Source: Parus major (lineage: Eukaryota > Chordata > Aves > Passeriformes > Paridae). From it: a stretch of 64,000 nucleotides of DNA. The first letter of the stretch is position 1, and every line of letters starts with the position of its first letter. The stretch spans positions 21,826,460 through 21,890,459 of the forward strand of contig NC_031773.1 of NCBI RefSeq assembly GCF_001522545.3. Direction: 5' to 3'. This document shows, piece after piece, positions 50,657-63,200 of this stretch. A model generated the notes under the pieces. The model was not told the origin of the DNA and made no database searches. It saw only the letters and a program-made list of their open reading frames with translations. The position numbers and the translations under genes were made by a program.

Positions 50657-52689
50657 TTTGCTGTTAAATATTTCTTCCATGCTTAAGGCAGTCTATTTTA
50701 TGGGGCAGGTTTAAGTGTGTCTTTCATACTTGCTGGACCTCAACTGCAGCAATCTCTTGGTAGAGTTTCCAGCCAATTCCTCTAGGGCATGGAGGGCTTT
50801 GATGCCTCTGAACAAATGGTAACATATTGATTCACAGAAGCTGAGGCCTTTTACCCTATGTGACTATCAAAGAAAGCTGTCAACAGCTGTCTTGAATGCA
50901 CATTAGCACAGACACAGTATATAGGAACTTCCTGTAAGGTAATGCTGATGTTAAAAATGGCAGTTTTCTCCCTCCCTACTTTGAAGAAAACGAATATGGC
51001 CATCAGGGTGGGATTTACTCATCTACAATACTTGTCTGGCTCACTTACCCAGACTTTCAGAACTATTTGGCTGACTCTATTCTTTGCTAAGGTAAATTTC
51101 CCCCTTCAGGGTATCCATGGTGGGACACTGCACTTCTGAAGAAAAGGCAGAACCTCATCCTGTTTCTTATTTCTGAAGGTTCTATCCCTTACTTTAGGGA
51201 AAAAGGGACAAAGAACCCTCAGTGTCTGTCAGCTGCACTTAAGGACATAACCCTTTTTTATGTAGTTATATATCATCCTAGCACACCTCTCCTAGGGCAG
51301 CAAACACCCAAAGCTAACGCACTCTTCTGCTGTGTCTGTGAATTCTTTTCATAGATATGCACTATCTTTTACCCTTTTCAAGAAGGATACCATTAACGCC
51401 TCCTCCTTTGTAAGACAGATTCTTATTAGCAAGTCCCAAACAGCTCTTACGAGGCTCAAATCTCTCAAGATACTGCAGTTCTGATTTGAGTACAGTGAAG
51501 ATTGGATGAAAAGCAGTAGTCCAAGCTTTATTAAACATTGTCATTGGCTTCTTATAATCAGTGCTTCTGCTCAGAGGTGTTCCATACCACTTCTGTACCA
51601 GTATCTCTTACTCCTGTCTGGCTTGGATACTTTCTCAATTTGCAAAGCTGCTTCCAAGCCCTTTTTTTTTTTCCCTTCCAGAACGAGAACTGGAATCCCC
51701 TCAGATTTCTGCGTCCTCCTCCTCCTTCCAAACCTTCTTTCCTCTTCGTGGCAGCCTGAGTGTGGAAGTCAGTCAACCACAAGAGGCTGAATATATCAAA
51801 CAGGGTTTCATTGCAACTAGCTAACAGGACTGGGATTTTGGCTGAAGCCAAAGCAACTCTTCTAGAGATGCAAAATGCAGTCCTTAGGGATGATCTAATC
51901 CAGTAGGGACAGGGGATTTCTGTGTATGTGTATTGGGATAAAGCCTACTGCAGGCTTTTTAAAGTAAAGAAGAGTTGGTGTGGTTTTTATCTTTCACTTG
52001 TGTTAGAGAGAAATGAATGTTTTTAATTGTTTAATTGTAAATTCTGTTTCTGAGGCAAAAATAAAGACAGAACTATTGCAAATTACTTCAGTGACTCTAA
52101 TTAGAAAAAACTGACACATAGTATTTCTGCCATCAACTTTTTTTTTCTCTCTTTCTTTGGGTTAATTATATCTCTTTTAAATTCAGACAACGTTTTCAAA
52201 ACACAGGTTAATATATCCAATAACTTTGACTTCATATTGTATTTTTAAAGCCTTTAGAACATTAACATACAAAACTGGAATAATGCTACTTAACTGCATT
52301 CATGCATTAAAGTCTGTTTACAACATGCATTATACTTTAGTTCTTACATTGCAGAGTTCCTTCAGGAAGCATGAATAACTCAAGTAGACAGAACAGCAAT
52401 TGAAAAATAAAACTAAAGAGCAAATGGAAATAGATTTCAGTGCAGCAAGACAAAAGATTCCCTTCTCTGGAGGATATAGTATCGAAAGAGATATTGTATT
52501 AACAGCTTCTTTTACAATATTTAACTGTACAGATGTTTTAAATAAATCTTTGCCTTGCTGCATTTCAACTAAAAAACACGTTCACAGAGATGTAAGTCAT
52601 AATTGATCATAACAAGCACACATTATCTATAAATAACTTAATCAACATTCAGCAAGGAGTTGCATAAATGAACCCTTCTACATATTGCA

Positions 52690-52766
52690 CCTTATAATGA
52701 GCTACTACACAACTAATGACTTATTAGTGCCACGGGCAATGAATGATTAATTAGTCAATTCAAAAG
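52690..52766. promoter_or_regulatory. Candidate homeodomain motif cluster
   Basis: ATTA/TAAT cores occur at CTAATGAC, TTATTAGT and TGATTAATTA (52744-52753, nine of ten matches to the PBX-HOX composite), with AGTCAATTC following. The segment between them, GTGCCACGGGC, has an unusually balanced composition for the region. This is motif resemblance only. Confidence 0.18.
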
Positions 52767-55700
52767 TGACTTTTTAAGGATATAATTGCTACCTTTTCTA
52801 ATTTCTGAAGGTTAGATAGAATTATGCCATGTTGGCATACTAGACCTGATAAAATAACAACTTTGTTTATCAACAGTGTGCTAAGAGCAGAGGTGGATCC
52901 TGAGGGCAGATTTCCCTAAGCTGAGAATGCAGTCCTGTTATGGTTCATCAGAATACCTTTGAGTACTTTACAGTGAATCCTGAGGAGATTTAGGACAGTG
53001 GCAATTGAGAGCTGGGAGTGCCCCTGTGAAGATAAAGCACTCAGATCCCGCACAACTGCTGCTGTGCCCAGAGTGTGCTGCTAGCTTTGATTCTGGGACA
53101 TAACTCATTCCCTCTTCCAGCTGCTGCTGTCCCCTGCCTCTTGTAGCTTCTCATCTTCCCTTTAGCTTTTATCTGTCAGCTTGGGAGGGATATGGAGTAG
53201 ACATTGCTCAGGCCCCTGAGTGGACAGAACCCCACTGCACGAATGTTTGTAGGAATGCAGGATAAATATGCATTAGACTAAAAGCAATTAACAAAAGAAT
53301 AATTTTCCTTAGGAAAAAACTGTGCTTGGTATAAATACAATTCTAGGAAGGCTTTCAAGATATCAATAGACAGTATTATCATTCCTGATAACACACTGAT
53401 TTCTGTTTGCATTATCCAAAATCCACATAAGACAATGGAAAGTGTTCTGCTGAATCCAGGGGCATTATGTAAGGTAATAACAAACAGGGACAGAAAAAAT
53501 CTTAACCTGATTACAGTGAGCTCTGTATGGGAACAGAAAGATGCAGTGATCAAAGGAGCAGATTGTTCTGCAACATTTCTGTTTTCATATAGGGGAGTCA
53601 ATTGAAGGACTGAAAGAGGCAACAGAAAATCTCTAACTGTATGATCACTTGGCCCTAATTCAAAGTTGGGAGGCAGGAGTTTGACTAGCAGATGATCTGT
53701 TCTGCAATTCAGCAGTCTCACAGGGTTAATGAGCAGAGTGTCACTTCCAACACTCTTCTAATGCCCTCTTTCAAAAGCCTCCAGGTACAATTGCTGACAT
53801 GACATCAATTTATAAACTGATGTCTTCAGTAAAGCAAAGCTGCTACACATATGAAAAGGAAAAAAGTATACTTGGCAAAGTAACAATAGTAATTAATAGA
53901 ACTTCATTAAAAGTTTTCGCTTGACCAAAAATAAGTTGGAACATTATTCCTACTATGACATTATTTCTGCTATTAATGCAGAGAACAAAACAGTTGTTTC
54001 CTAGAGTAACACATCTAACCAAAATCTGTGTCCTCAGCTTATTCAGATCACTTACCAATGAAAATACTGAAGTTATCAGTGAATAAGAATGAAAAAGAAA
54101 TACATCAATAAGGAACACAAAGGGATCACATCTCTGTATCACACATATTCTTCATTTAGGTTGTTGAAAACTCTTGTTTGTGGGGCACAGCCACTCAACT
54201 GGCAGCATTTGTCTTCATCACATCCCTGCATCTACTACACTGCTGGCTGCAGGAAGCTGGAAAGTAGCCACTGCACTGCTTGCTTCAGTCAAAAGCCTAA
54301 GTGGAAAACGAATCCTAATTTCCCACCTCTTTACTGTTCATAAGATTAAATATTACTCTCAATTTTCCCTTTCAGTTGTCAATCAGCTTCTTCTAAGTAA
54401 CCAAAGATTAATTACTAGACTCTTCTAATTTTGAATACATATAAAAAATCCCATTCTGCTATGAATGTCTTAAAGGAATAGGAACTCTCTTAAAAGGAAA
54501 ACTTTGTATTTTTTTTAAAAATATATAGAAATACACACGTATTTATAATTGAAGGCCAATATAAGCTTTGAAGCAAGCTTTGTTCATCATCCAAAAATTA
54601 TGTCCTCTTTTCCATGCTTTATTCTCTAAAGCGTGGGTGATATTTAGGTTTCCTCCATATGTTTTTCTAATCTATGAAGACAATTCCTATGGCCATTCTT
54701 CTTATTTCGTAAAGTTCCAAACAGGTTTCCAAAGAGGGGAAGTATTTCTGGGAAAAACTTCCCTGCCTATGAAGCTATTTATAGCTTAGCCTTGTATATG
54801 TGTTTTTTAACTATGCCTCCATTCTTTTGACTGAAGATAACTTTTCAGTTATTTTCCCCATCTTCTGAATATCTGGTTGTGTCAGACACCTTTGTAATAT
54901 TATTTTGGTATTTATCACATACTGAACTTTACCATGAACAGTTTAGCTAGTACAAATACCATCTCCTTCCTTATGCTCTCTCTTGAATTATTTCTGGAAA
55001 TAAAGGACCTGCACCAGAATAACAATGAGAATATTTCATCTCATGCACATTACAATGTTATAACCCATGAATATACAGACTAAAGGTGGTAAAGCATTAT
55101 CTAAATGTGATCCATGGAAATGTAACATCATTCGATAGCTGTGGTCCTTACTTGCTGCCACTGGCCATTCATTACCTGAGAGGTTTGTTACAATGCTGAT
55201 GGAAATGTAAATGTAAATTTTGCTACTAAGACCAACAAGGACATAAAAATTCAATGTTCTCACAGTGTTGTGCTCTCTCTGTTGCTGCCCACGGGCTACA
55301 GAGGTTGTGAAAATGGCTATGATCTAACTTGCCTTTTTGACAAAACCTGAGTCCTTATTAACACAAAAACAACCAAGAGCAAAAGCTCTGCAATAAGGCA
55401 TATGCATTTTTTAAAGTAATTTAAAAGGATTTGTTTTGCTGTTTGAAAATCATTAGAAACAATATTGTTCAAAATCTTAATTATGACCTAGGTTGCTTTT
55501 ATGTTATTTCTTCTTCAATAGAACTCTAATTAGTAGCTAATACACAGTTGCACTACACTCTGCATATAAGTGAATAGACAATAAAAACACTGAGGTTCAT
55601 TAAAGTGATCAAAGAGAACTGCATTCTCTCCACTCCTTTCAATAACTGTTCTACAGAGAGCTGGAAGGTTTTTAAAAAGCCTGAGCAGTCTTTGCCATTA

Positions 55701-58256
55701 ACGTACTAAGTGAGCATAATTACCCAAATCAAGAGAACACAACTTATTTGCAATGAACTTTCCAAATTAAAATCGTTTGACTGCTAACACAAATGAGATT
55801 CTGTTCATGAAAGTATCATTATAATTAAGCAAAAACTATTACTTTAAACTATCATGAACCCTTAGGACAATGACCTGAGTTTGTAGGAGCTGTTCTTTGT
55901 AATATTGAAATCACTAGACCACTAACTCTGATTAGATGTTTTTCAGTTTAAAAAGATGCTACTCAATAGCATGGATCTAAATCCACATTATATTCACTGT
56001 GAAATTTATTTGGTACAAAGAGATCTTTATGGGTTGCCACTGAACTGAGTGAAAAAATGTGAATAACTTTTTAACTACAGCTAAAAATTGCTGGAAAAAC
56101 TGTCCTGAAACTTATGCATAAAGATTCAAAAACAGAGAAGCAGGAAATAGTAGAGTCAAAAAGAGATAAATAAAGCAAAACCATGAGATTTTGTCACAAT
56201 CAAAAGAGAGAGAAATCTATGAAATACATGTCTAGGTCATTAAAAAACAAAGGACAGAGTAACAGTAACTGAGAAACTCTCCCTGAGCTGTTTTTCTCAT
56301 GGGCTTGTTATTGTAAAATGCTGATTTTGATTCTTGAAAAGAGAAAAGTAAACAGAGACATTCATATGTATTTAATTCAGTAAGAATGGTTTAAGACCAT
56401 GTCTAACTGCTTTTTAAATCCTATAAATTTCTAACAGGTGAAATCCCTGAGAATAAAGACAGCTCTTAAATCTGAGTATTTGTCTAATAATGGTTTTAAA
56501 AAGTACAGCACTTAGGGAAGACTATGAAAAAATAAAGAAGTTCTAAAGGAACAAGGCAAGCAGTTTAAACTTTCAAAATAATAATTGTGTAATAAAGAAA
56601 ATAATGAATTTATTAAAAAGCGATCATAAGTAACAAAATGCCTAATGACAATGAACATTGTTGGATAAATTCAGGCTCAAGATTGCTATGTTGAAGGCCT
56701 CTTGCAAAGACAGACCTTTTGTTTTTGAAGGAAAAAAAAACCATATCCTTTGATAAGATTGTTTTCTGAACATAAAAGAGCAATGCTAGACATTTTTAAA
56801 TCTCAGGTAAGGTTAATGAGAAAGAAGAAAAAAAAAACTGTTAAAGCATATATTAAAATATGTTTCTGTGATACAACTAGGTCAGACTGTCTTATTTTAA
56901 TATATTGATTATGACGTGGTATAATGGAGTACCGCACAAGCGTAAGAATAGTTTTGTTTCAACTAGTGGCTATGTTGAATGCATTTTAACATGAGCCAAA
57001 ACAACATTAAAGATATTAAATCATTTCCCATTACAGCACAAATTTGCACAAGGCTTGCAATGGGACAACTCAGGAAACTAAAATTATTTGTTTAGCAAGT
57101 CTTTGTGGGATCAGTCTCTGAGTCAGTTTCTCTCGTTCTCTACATGACCGATTTTTCAAGTAATAAGATTAAAAAATACTTACAAAAACATAGTTGTAAA
57201 ATTATAAAAGGTACCCAAAAGGCTTAAATTAACTTATTTTATATCTGGGTGCATCTACACAGACATTTATTGCCTTTGTACAAATTTGATAGCACCTACA
57301 AACTGCCTCCAACACCAAATATTGGAATGTAGCCATGGTGCACAAGTAACTATGGCTATCCAAGCATTTCAGCACAGTCCAGCAGCTCAAGAATTTGTCT
57401 GGCTTTACCACTAGTCCCTCGCCGATGTCACTGGCCTGTGTGAGACCCTGTGCCACTTTCACCTCACCTCGACTCAATCACTCAGCTGAGAAGTAATGTT
57501 GTTCTGAGGACAAAGCCTGCCTAACAGCTGCTTCCAAAGCTGTGGGGTGAGAATTTTTTTTACACCTACACATGAACTTAAAATAGATTGAGAAAGACAA
57601 GAAACCATTGTGCTTTCTGTCAGCAAATGGAGCAACAGAACTGACACACTGCTGTTCTCAATGCTCTTAATTTTGAAGTGGTTAGGAATTACAGTAAAAG
57701 CCAAATCAAATTAATAGCACTCTATGGAGTAATGTCAACCATTTCTCTCCCATTATTTATAATTTAAATATGCACACTAATATTTTCCTAATTTTAATAA
57801 CAATTGTTTCACAGGGTCTTGAGGATGGCATAATGCCTGGAAACTGTTTCACCAAATTGCATACCATAATGATCTACTCTTTGGATAGTCTCCAGGACAA
57901 AGGCCATGAAGTATAATTAAAAGGAACTAATAATTAACACCCATTAAATATAAGATCAAGGAAGGGGATGATAAATTTAGTTAAAAACTACAAGTAACTT
58001 TAGCACTTTTCCTCTCATGGGCTAAAGTACTTGTTCTGGTGACTATTGGTGTATGCAAATATGCCAAGATAAAACCTGAAAAACTTGGCTCATTCTTTGC
58101 TTCACTACATCAAAACCATGAAATCAGTACATCTTAATGAGCACTTAGCTGTTATATTTTTTTCTTTTCTCCTACGTGCAACCTATTATCAGAACTGGAT
58201 CACTGCATTTTATGTGGAGACATTTCAGTGTGTTTTACATGGATGCTTTTCAGAAC

Positions 58257-58445
58257 TGGTGTCACAGAAGCACAGAACCACAGAATAGTTGGGCTTGGAT
58301 GGTTCAACCCTCCTGCTCACACAGGGCCAGGAAAATGGGCAGACAGTTTTTGGACAGAAACCACACAATCTCACTGAACAACCTGCTTCATTGCTCAAAA
58401 GAATTAAAAAATTTACTTCAGTGTAAGCAAAATTTTTCATAATGC
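58257..58445 (-). mobile_element. CR1 LINE 3' end, internally deleted
   Basis: The minus strand ends, in element order, with the CR1 3' block and degraded terminal octamers, seen on the plus strand as CAGAAGCACAGAACCACAG, then AATAGTTGGGCTTGGATGG and CAACCCTCCTGCTCA. After about 58335 the match to the ORF2 C-terminal region continues only in pieces, for example CACAATCTCACTGAACAACC. Several blocks are missing compared with the family, so this is a small, decayed, internally shortened copy. It is a separate insertion from the copy at 59841, because both contain their own 3' end. Boundaries are approximate on the upstream side. Confidence 0.82.
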
Positions 58446-59840
58446 AACAGAAAGAGAAGGAATCTTAAATCAACTAAACATTCTCCCATTTGATTGCTCA
58501 TAAACTAAATGCATGCTGCTTTTTACTCATACTGTATATGAACTTTTACTTAAATATATATATATATAGGGAGGATTTGGGTGTGGATGTAAGTCTTCAG
58601 TTATCACATACACCAGCAGGCTGTCCAAGTTTTTTTGATTTTTCTTTCACTTGCACCTAAGTAAATTAAGAGCAATACTACTGCATATGCAATGTGGTAA
58701 AGCTGAGAATAATGCCAGTTCTCCTTGTATTTAAATTACCACATTAATGACCATCCATTTTTAATGACTATAAATAGTTGAAATACTAGCATATCATTTA
58801 CTAAAGGTTACTTAGTCATTAAGGTATCAACACAGCATGGTAAATAATTTAGTAGAAAACTCCAACACTTAAAGGTATGTCAGGGTCACAAATGACAAAA
58901 TATGTATATTATTTTAAAGTCTGTTTGTGATACAAACCTTGAGAAAATAATGAGTAACAATATATTTATCTTTCCAGAACATCTTTATGAATATGCTCCC
59001 GATCTAAAAACATATTTATAAGCAGGGATTTATAATTGCAAATACTAAATTTAACTGCTTTCAAGTATGACATCATCTGCACTATAAATTTTGTGGGGCC
59101 TAAAGTAGTAAATTTGTGTCAGTGAAACAAGACAAACATGAAGAAAATAATTAAAGGTGTTGCAGAGAACTACAAGCTCTTATTCCATAGACATAGAAAC
59201 TGTTGTCTTCTTTATATGCATTTATTCTTTCCTTCATATCTTCAACTACCTTAAAGGATCTGGGATATAAATATTTCTAATGATCAGTCAATACTGACAG
59301 TGTTGTCATCAATCACTATAGAACAAGTACTATTTTACACAGTAATCACATAAATCCATCTTCCAAGATAATGTAATTCTTCCAGACACACCTCTTGATC
59401 TTTGGCAAGGTCATCTCATTTCTTGAAGCCTTCATGGAAAGACAGTAGATGTCAAAACTCAGAGATGGATGAATGGAAAACAAAAGTAGATTCAGTTTAA
59501 AAAAAACTGTTAAAGTAAGCAAACATATCTCTTTAACAAGCAATGTTTTAAAGGCATTTGTAATGAAGAATCTGATATTTGCTGTTAATATCTAGCATTA
59601 TTAATGCTTCCTCGACACAGAAATAAATCACAAATTCTCATTCAGAATATTGCTAGGAATTACTCAAAATTTGCCACAATTCTTTGGAATGATATTTATT
59701 CTTTTAAAGATAATTCTCACGAGAAATGTGTGTACCTGGTTAACAAAAGTATGTGTGCATCATTTCTGACTACATGAGGGAAAAAAATGTGTTCAGATTG
59801 TCTTAAATTTATAGTTGCTGCTTCAGAGTCCAGGACATAA
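58446..59840. other. AT-rich spacer between two CR1 copies
   Basis: About 1.4 kb of AT-rich DNA with an (AT)n microsatellite at 58554-58568. I see no gene and no further repeat. Confidence 0.6.
58554..58568. repeat. (AT)n microsatellite
   Basis: Fifteen bases of perfect alternating A and T, followed by GGGAGG. Confidence 0.9.
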
Positions 59841-60258
59841 TCAGAAGTATTACAAAGCCACAGAATGGGCAAGGTTGAAAGGGACAATAGTGGCTCTTTT
59901 TCCACCCTCCCTGCTCAAGAAGGGCCATCCCAGATCACACAGCACAGGATTGTGTCCAGACAGTTCTGGAATATCTCCAGTGAGGGAGGCTCCACAGCCT
60001 CTCTGGGCAACCTGTTCCTATTCATCCTCTCCTTCGTGGCCACCTGCACAGTAAAGTTCTTCCTTACATTCAGTTGTAACTTCCTGTGCATCAGGTTCTG
60101 CCCATTGCCTCTTGTCCTATTGCTCAGCCCCACCCAGCAGAGCCTGGCTCCATCCCCTTGGCACCCTCCCTTCAGATACTGACAGACAGGGATGGGGTCC
60201 CCTCTCAGTCGTCTCTTCTCGAGGCTGAACAGGCCTAGTTGCCATTGTCTAATATGAG
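59841..60258 (-). mobile_element. CR1 LINE, 5'-truncated 3' end
   Basis: A minus-strand CR1 copy. On the plus strand it begins with the degraded 3' tail (ACAAAGCCACAGAATGGGC, AAGGTTGAAAGGGACAAT), passes CTGCTCAAGAAGGGC and the ORF2 C-terminal region (CCTCTCTGGGCAACCTGTTCC, cut here to its core, and GAACTTCCTGTG-like words), and ends with TCTCTTCTCGAGGCTGAAC. About 420 bp survive. It belongs to a different CR1 subfamily from the plus-strand copy at 29.7 kb, judged by its 3' region. The ORF2 frame is still open, so it is probably younger or luckier than the others. Confidence 0.92.
59915..60250 (-). pseudogene. CR1 ORF2 C-terminal fragment, frame still open
   Basis: The minus strand encodes, in order, GLFSLEKRRLRGD, CQYLKGGCQ, NRTRGNG, LNVRKNF, RNRLPREAVE and PSLEIFQ, the landmarks of the C-terminal part of the CR1 ORF2 reverse transcriptase. 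About 110 codons are open, with no frameshift or stop before the 3' UTR. There is no ATG at its beginning, because the fragment simply starts at the truncation point. The reverse transcriptase catalytic core and the endonuclease lie upstream in the full element and are absent. It is a non-functional retrotransposon remnant, not a host gene. Confidence 0.9.
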
Positions 60259-63200
60259 TAACAGACAAAACTTTTGGTCATTTAGGGCGAATCATTGTGT
60301 ACCTTTTCTTTGAAGAATTTCCTTATCTTCTTTTGAGCACAAGATACAGTCTTTACACAGAATTTTACCTTTATGTTTCTATATTAGGACTGTGGGTTTT
60401 TAGATGAAAAAAGAAAAACAGAACAAAAATATTTCATTGATTGCTGTTGTTTGTCTTCCTTAAAAGTCAAGAGAAAAAAGCCATAAAGCATATGGAGAAA
60501 TTATTTCTGCAGCAACATCATTACAGACCAATTGCTAAGAAATGAATTTATGTAAAACTGCTTTACGAGAGAAATCGTCCACCAATGAGAATTATTTCAG
60601 CTGATGAAAAACAACGAATAATAAAAAGACATTGATTTACGAAATGATGCAACTTACAGAAGAACAATTTTCCTGCTAACATACTGTGTGCATTTCTGAA
60701 TTCACAGGTCACCTCAGTTTATCAATCAAGAACAATTCTACAGTGACATAAAGACACATTATTAAGTAGGAATATTCATCTTGGAATAAACAGTTGTTAC
60801 TTGAAAAGAGTTTAATGGACAATATCCTATACTGAGGAAGGAGCTGTTGGCTCCTTGAAATGATGCCAAAGTTGCAGATAAGAGTCACTCAGAGCAGAAG
60901 ATGCCACAAACAGAAAAGGAGTCGACATGTAAATTATATCTAAGGGGGCAAGTGTCTGACTGGAGAGAAAAACTATTTTTTACCTTTGGCTATTAACATG
61001 AAAGGTTTAAAAATCATCACAAGTTATAAAAAACAAATCAAAATAAGAACTGCTTCCTTCACTTAGGGAATCTAAGGTAGATTTAGATGAATGTTGGTGC
61101 AAACCACAGGAATGTAATAATCCTCATATTTCCCCATGACAACCGAAAATTTGACAATATTTCACATGAGGTTTTTGCAGCAGACATGAAAGATATTACT
61201 GGTAATCAATATGACATGGTTATTGTCTGGAGAAATAGCAACCAGTTAATAGTCTGGAAATAAAGCCCACATATTTAAAGTGTTTACTTGGAGATAACAC
61301 AGAATAAAAACAAATGCATAAAGCATATATACAAGCTGAACAGGAACACCTGTGGTCCTGGTACATGAGAGGTGTTCTGGAACATTTAGGTACCTTCACT
61401 GCAATATTTCCTTCATAATGTTATATCTTATCTATACTGCAGTAGCAAAGAAGTATTCTCTGCCAGCCAGCTTGATTCAAATTAGGAATGCAGTAAGGCA
61501 AACTCATCTGAATTCCAAATAGTTTAAATTGATATATACAAGAGAAGGCAGGTTCTGTGTCTGTGTCACAAGACAGAAATCAAGGAAATAGATTCAGACC
61601 TTCCTCTACCACAGTTTTCCTCTGTGACCTTGAGGAAAGAGTTACAATCACACTGTTAAAGGTAAAGAGCTGAAGAATATCAAACATAGTTTTATAGACA
61701 GGCCAAAATAAACAGTCAGATTTTTTTTTTCCAGACAGAATGCCATTAAACCCATTGCTGCATGACAGTGTGCATGCAAAAGATGACACTGCAGTAAAAA
61801 CTGACCAGGTGAAGTCCGAAATATGTTGCAAAGACTATGAAAATCTGGAACTAAAAGTCTGTGACACTCAGGGTGCTGCTGTTTTGAACAGCATCCCATG
61901 AAAGGCAGGTATCACAGCATACCAACCCTACCTCTGACACTGCTCCAAGTCATGGATGCATGTGAGATATCAGACTACGTGGATCTTTGGTGTGGCCATT
62001 TTTGGTATTTGTACATAAATTTTTAACTTTCTATCTTGGGAAGTGCTTTTATTGTACGTACTACAAAACAACATTCATCTGTTTGAGAAGCTGGGTAAAT
62101 ATTGATGTAGTTGCCTCACAGTGAATATTATGTTGCCACAGTTTCATTGTTGCTACAGCAGTTAATGTAAAGCTGGTTTATATATCCATTAGCTGTTATT
62201 TGGGATAGAAACAGCTTTAGATACCTGTCATGTATTTGCACAAATTAATTATGGACTATAATGTTATAACATAAAATACATTTTTTGGTGAGTTACAGAA
62301 GCTGTAACTCTTGGTGCAAACACAGCTGCCTCATATGAGCATAAATCACAACATAGTGAAGGGGATACTCTGCCACCTTGTGCCAAAGGGTTGGAGCAAA
62401 GACAGGGACTGTCAATGTCAAAAAGCTGATGCAGCATAAAATATATTGCCATAAAAACTCACTACTCTATCAGAGTTCCATATCCCACTGATTTTCAAAA
62501 ATAAAATTAATCTCCAGGAACGCTGTAATATTACCATGATTTAACAAGATATACTGAATTAGCTGGGCAATTTTAAATGTTTGTGCACTTGGTCTTAGCC
62601 AGTGGCAAATATAAGTTAATGCTGTTTAGTCTAGCCTGAAATGATTGAAGTTCAAGCTAAGCTGATGAATGGTTACATGTTGAGCGGTAGTAACCTAATT
62701 GTGTGTCTGAGTTCCCAGGTTCCTAAGTCTGCTTAAGTCACTTTGGAAAATTGGATTTTGCCAGTCATTTATAACAAGATTTTTCAAGGTATTTAGACAT
62801 TTTGGTCTCATCAAAATCAGTGTGAGATAGATGGCACAGTGCCTTTAAAAATCTTGTTTGTAAAGCCCTGTACTGCTGAGCAGAGAAAATAGAAAACTAG
62901 ACTTGCACCTGTAAGTTTTTTTTGGACAATGACTGATTCCTGGGCACAAGAACACAGTGATGACTAATTGAGGACAGATAGACACAAAAGGACTCCCCAT
63001 GCACTCGTATAGATCCTCAGAGCAGGATGAGGCCTCAAATACATATATTAAGGTAAAGGTTGAGAAGGAGAAGCTGAATTGCAATGGTAAGATAATACTG
63101 AGTTTAGGCTGATTCTAATTAAAACTTTTATGGTTCTGAAGCAGTTGAAAGTTAAAAAATGCCAATAATTATGTATGCCACCATTTTTTTCAAGATAGTT

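Larger units (their letters stand above)
47999..58256. other. AT-rich non-coding stretch, no gene recognised
   Basis: The two longest ATG frames of this part (48092-48544 plus, 150 codons, and 53278-53721 minus, 147 codons) show no domain. In AT-rich DNA of this size about one frame of that length is expected by chance. A GC-richer patch lies at about 49660-49830. Homeodomain-type motif clusters lie at 50623-50656 and 52690-52766. Nothing else is assignable. Confidence 0.6.

Noticed and set aside
53278..53721. 147-codon minus-strand frame with hydrophobic segments
   Set aside because: No recognised family. The hydrophobicity follows from T-rich codons. The length is compatible with chance.
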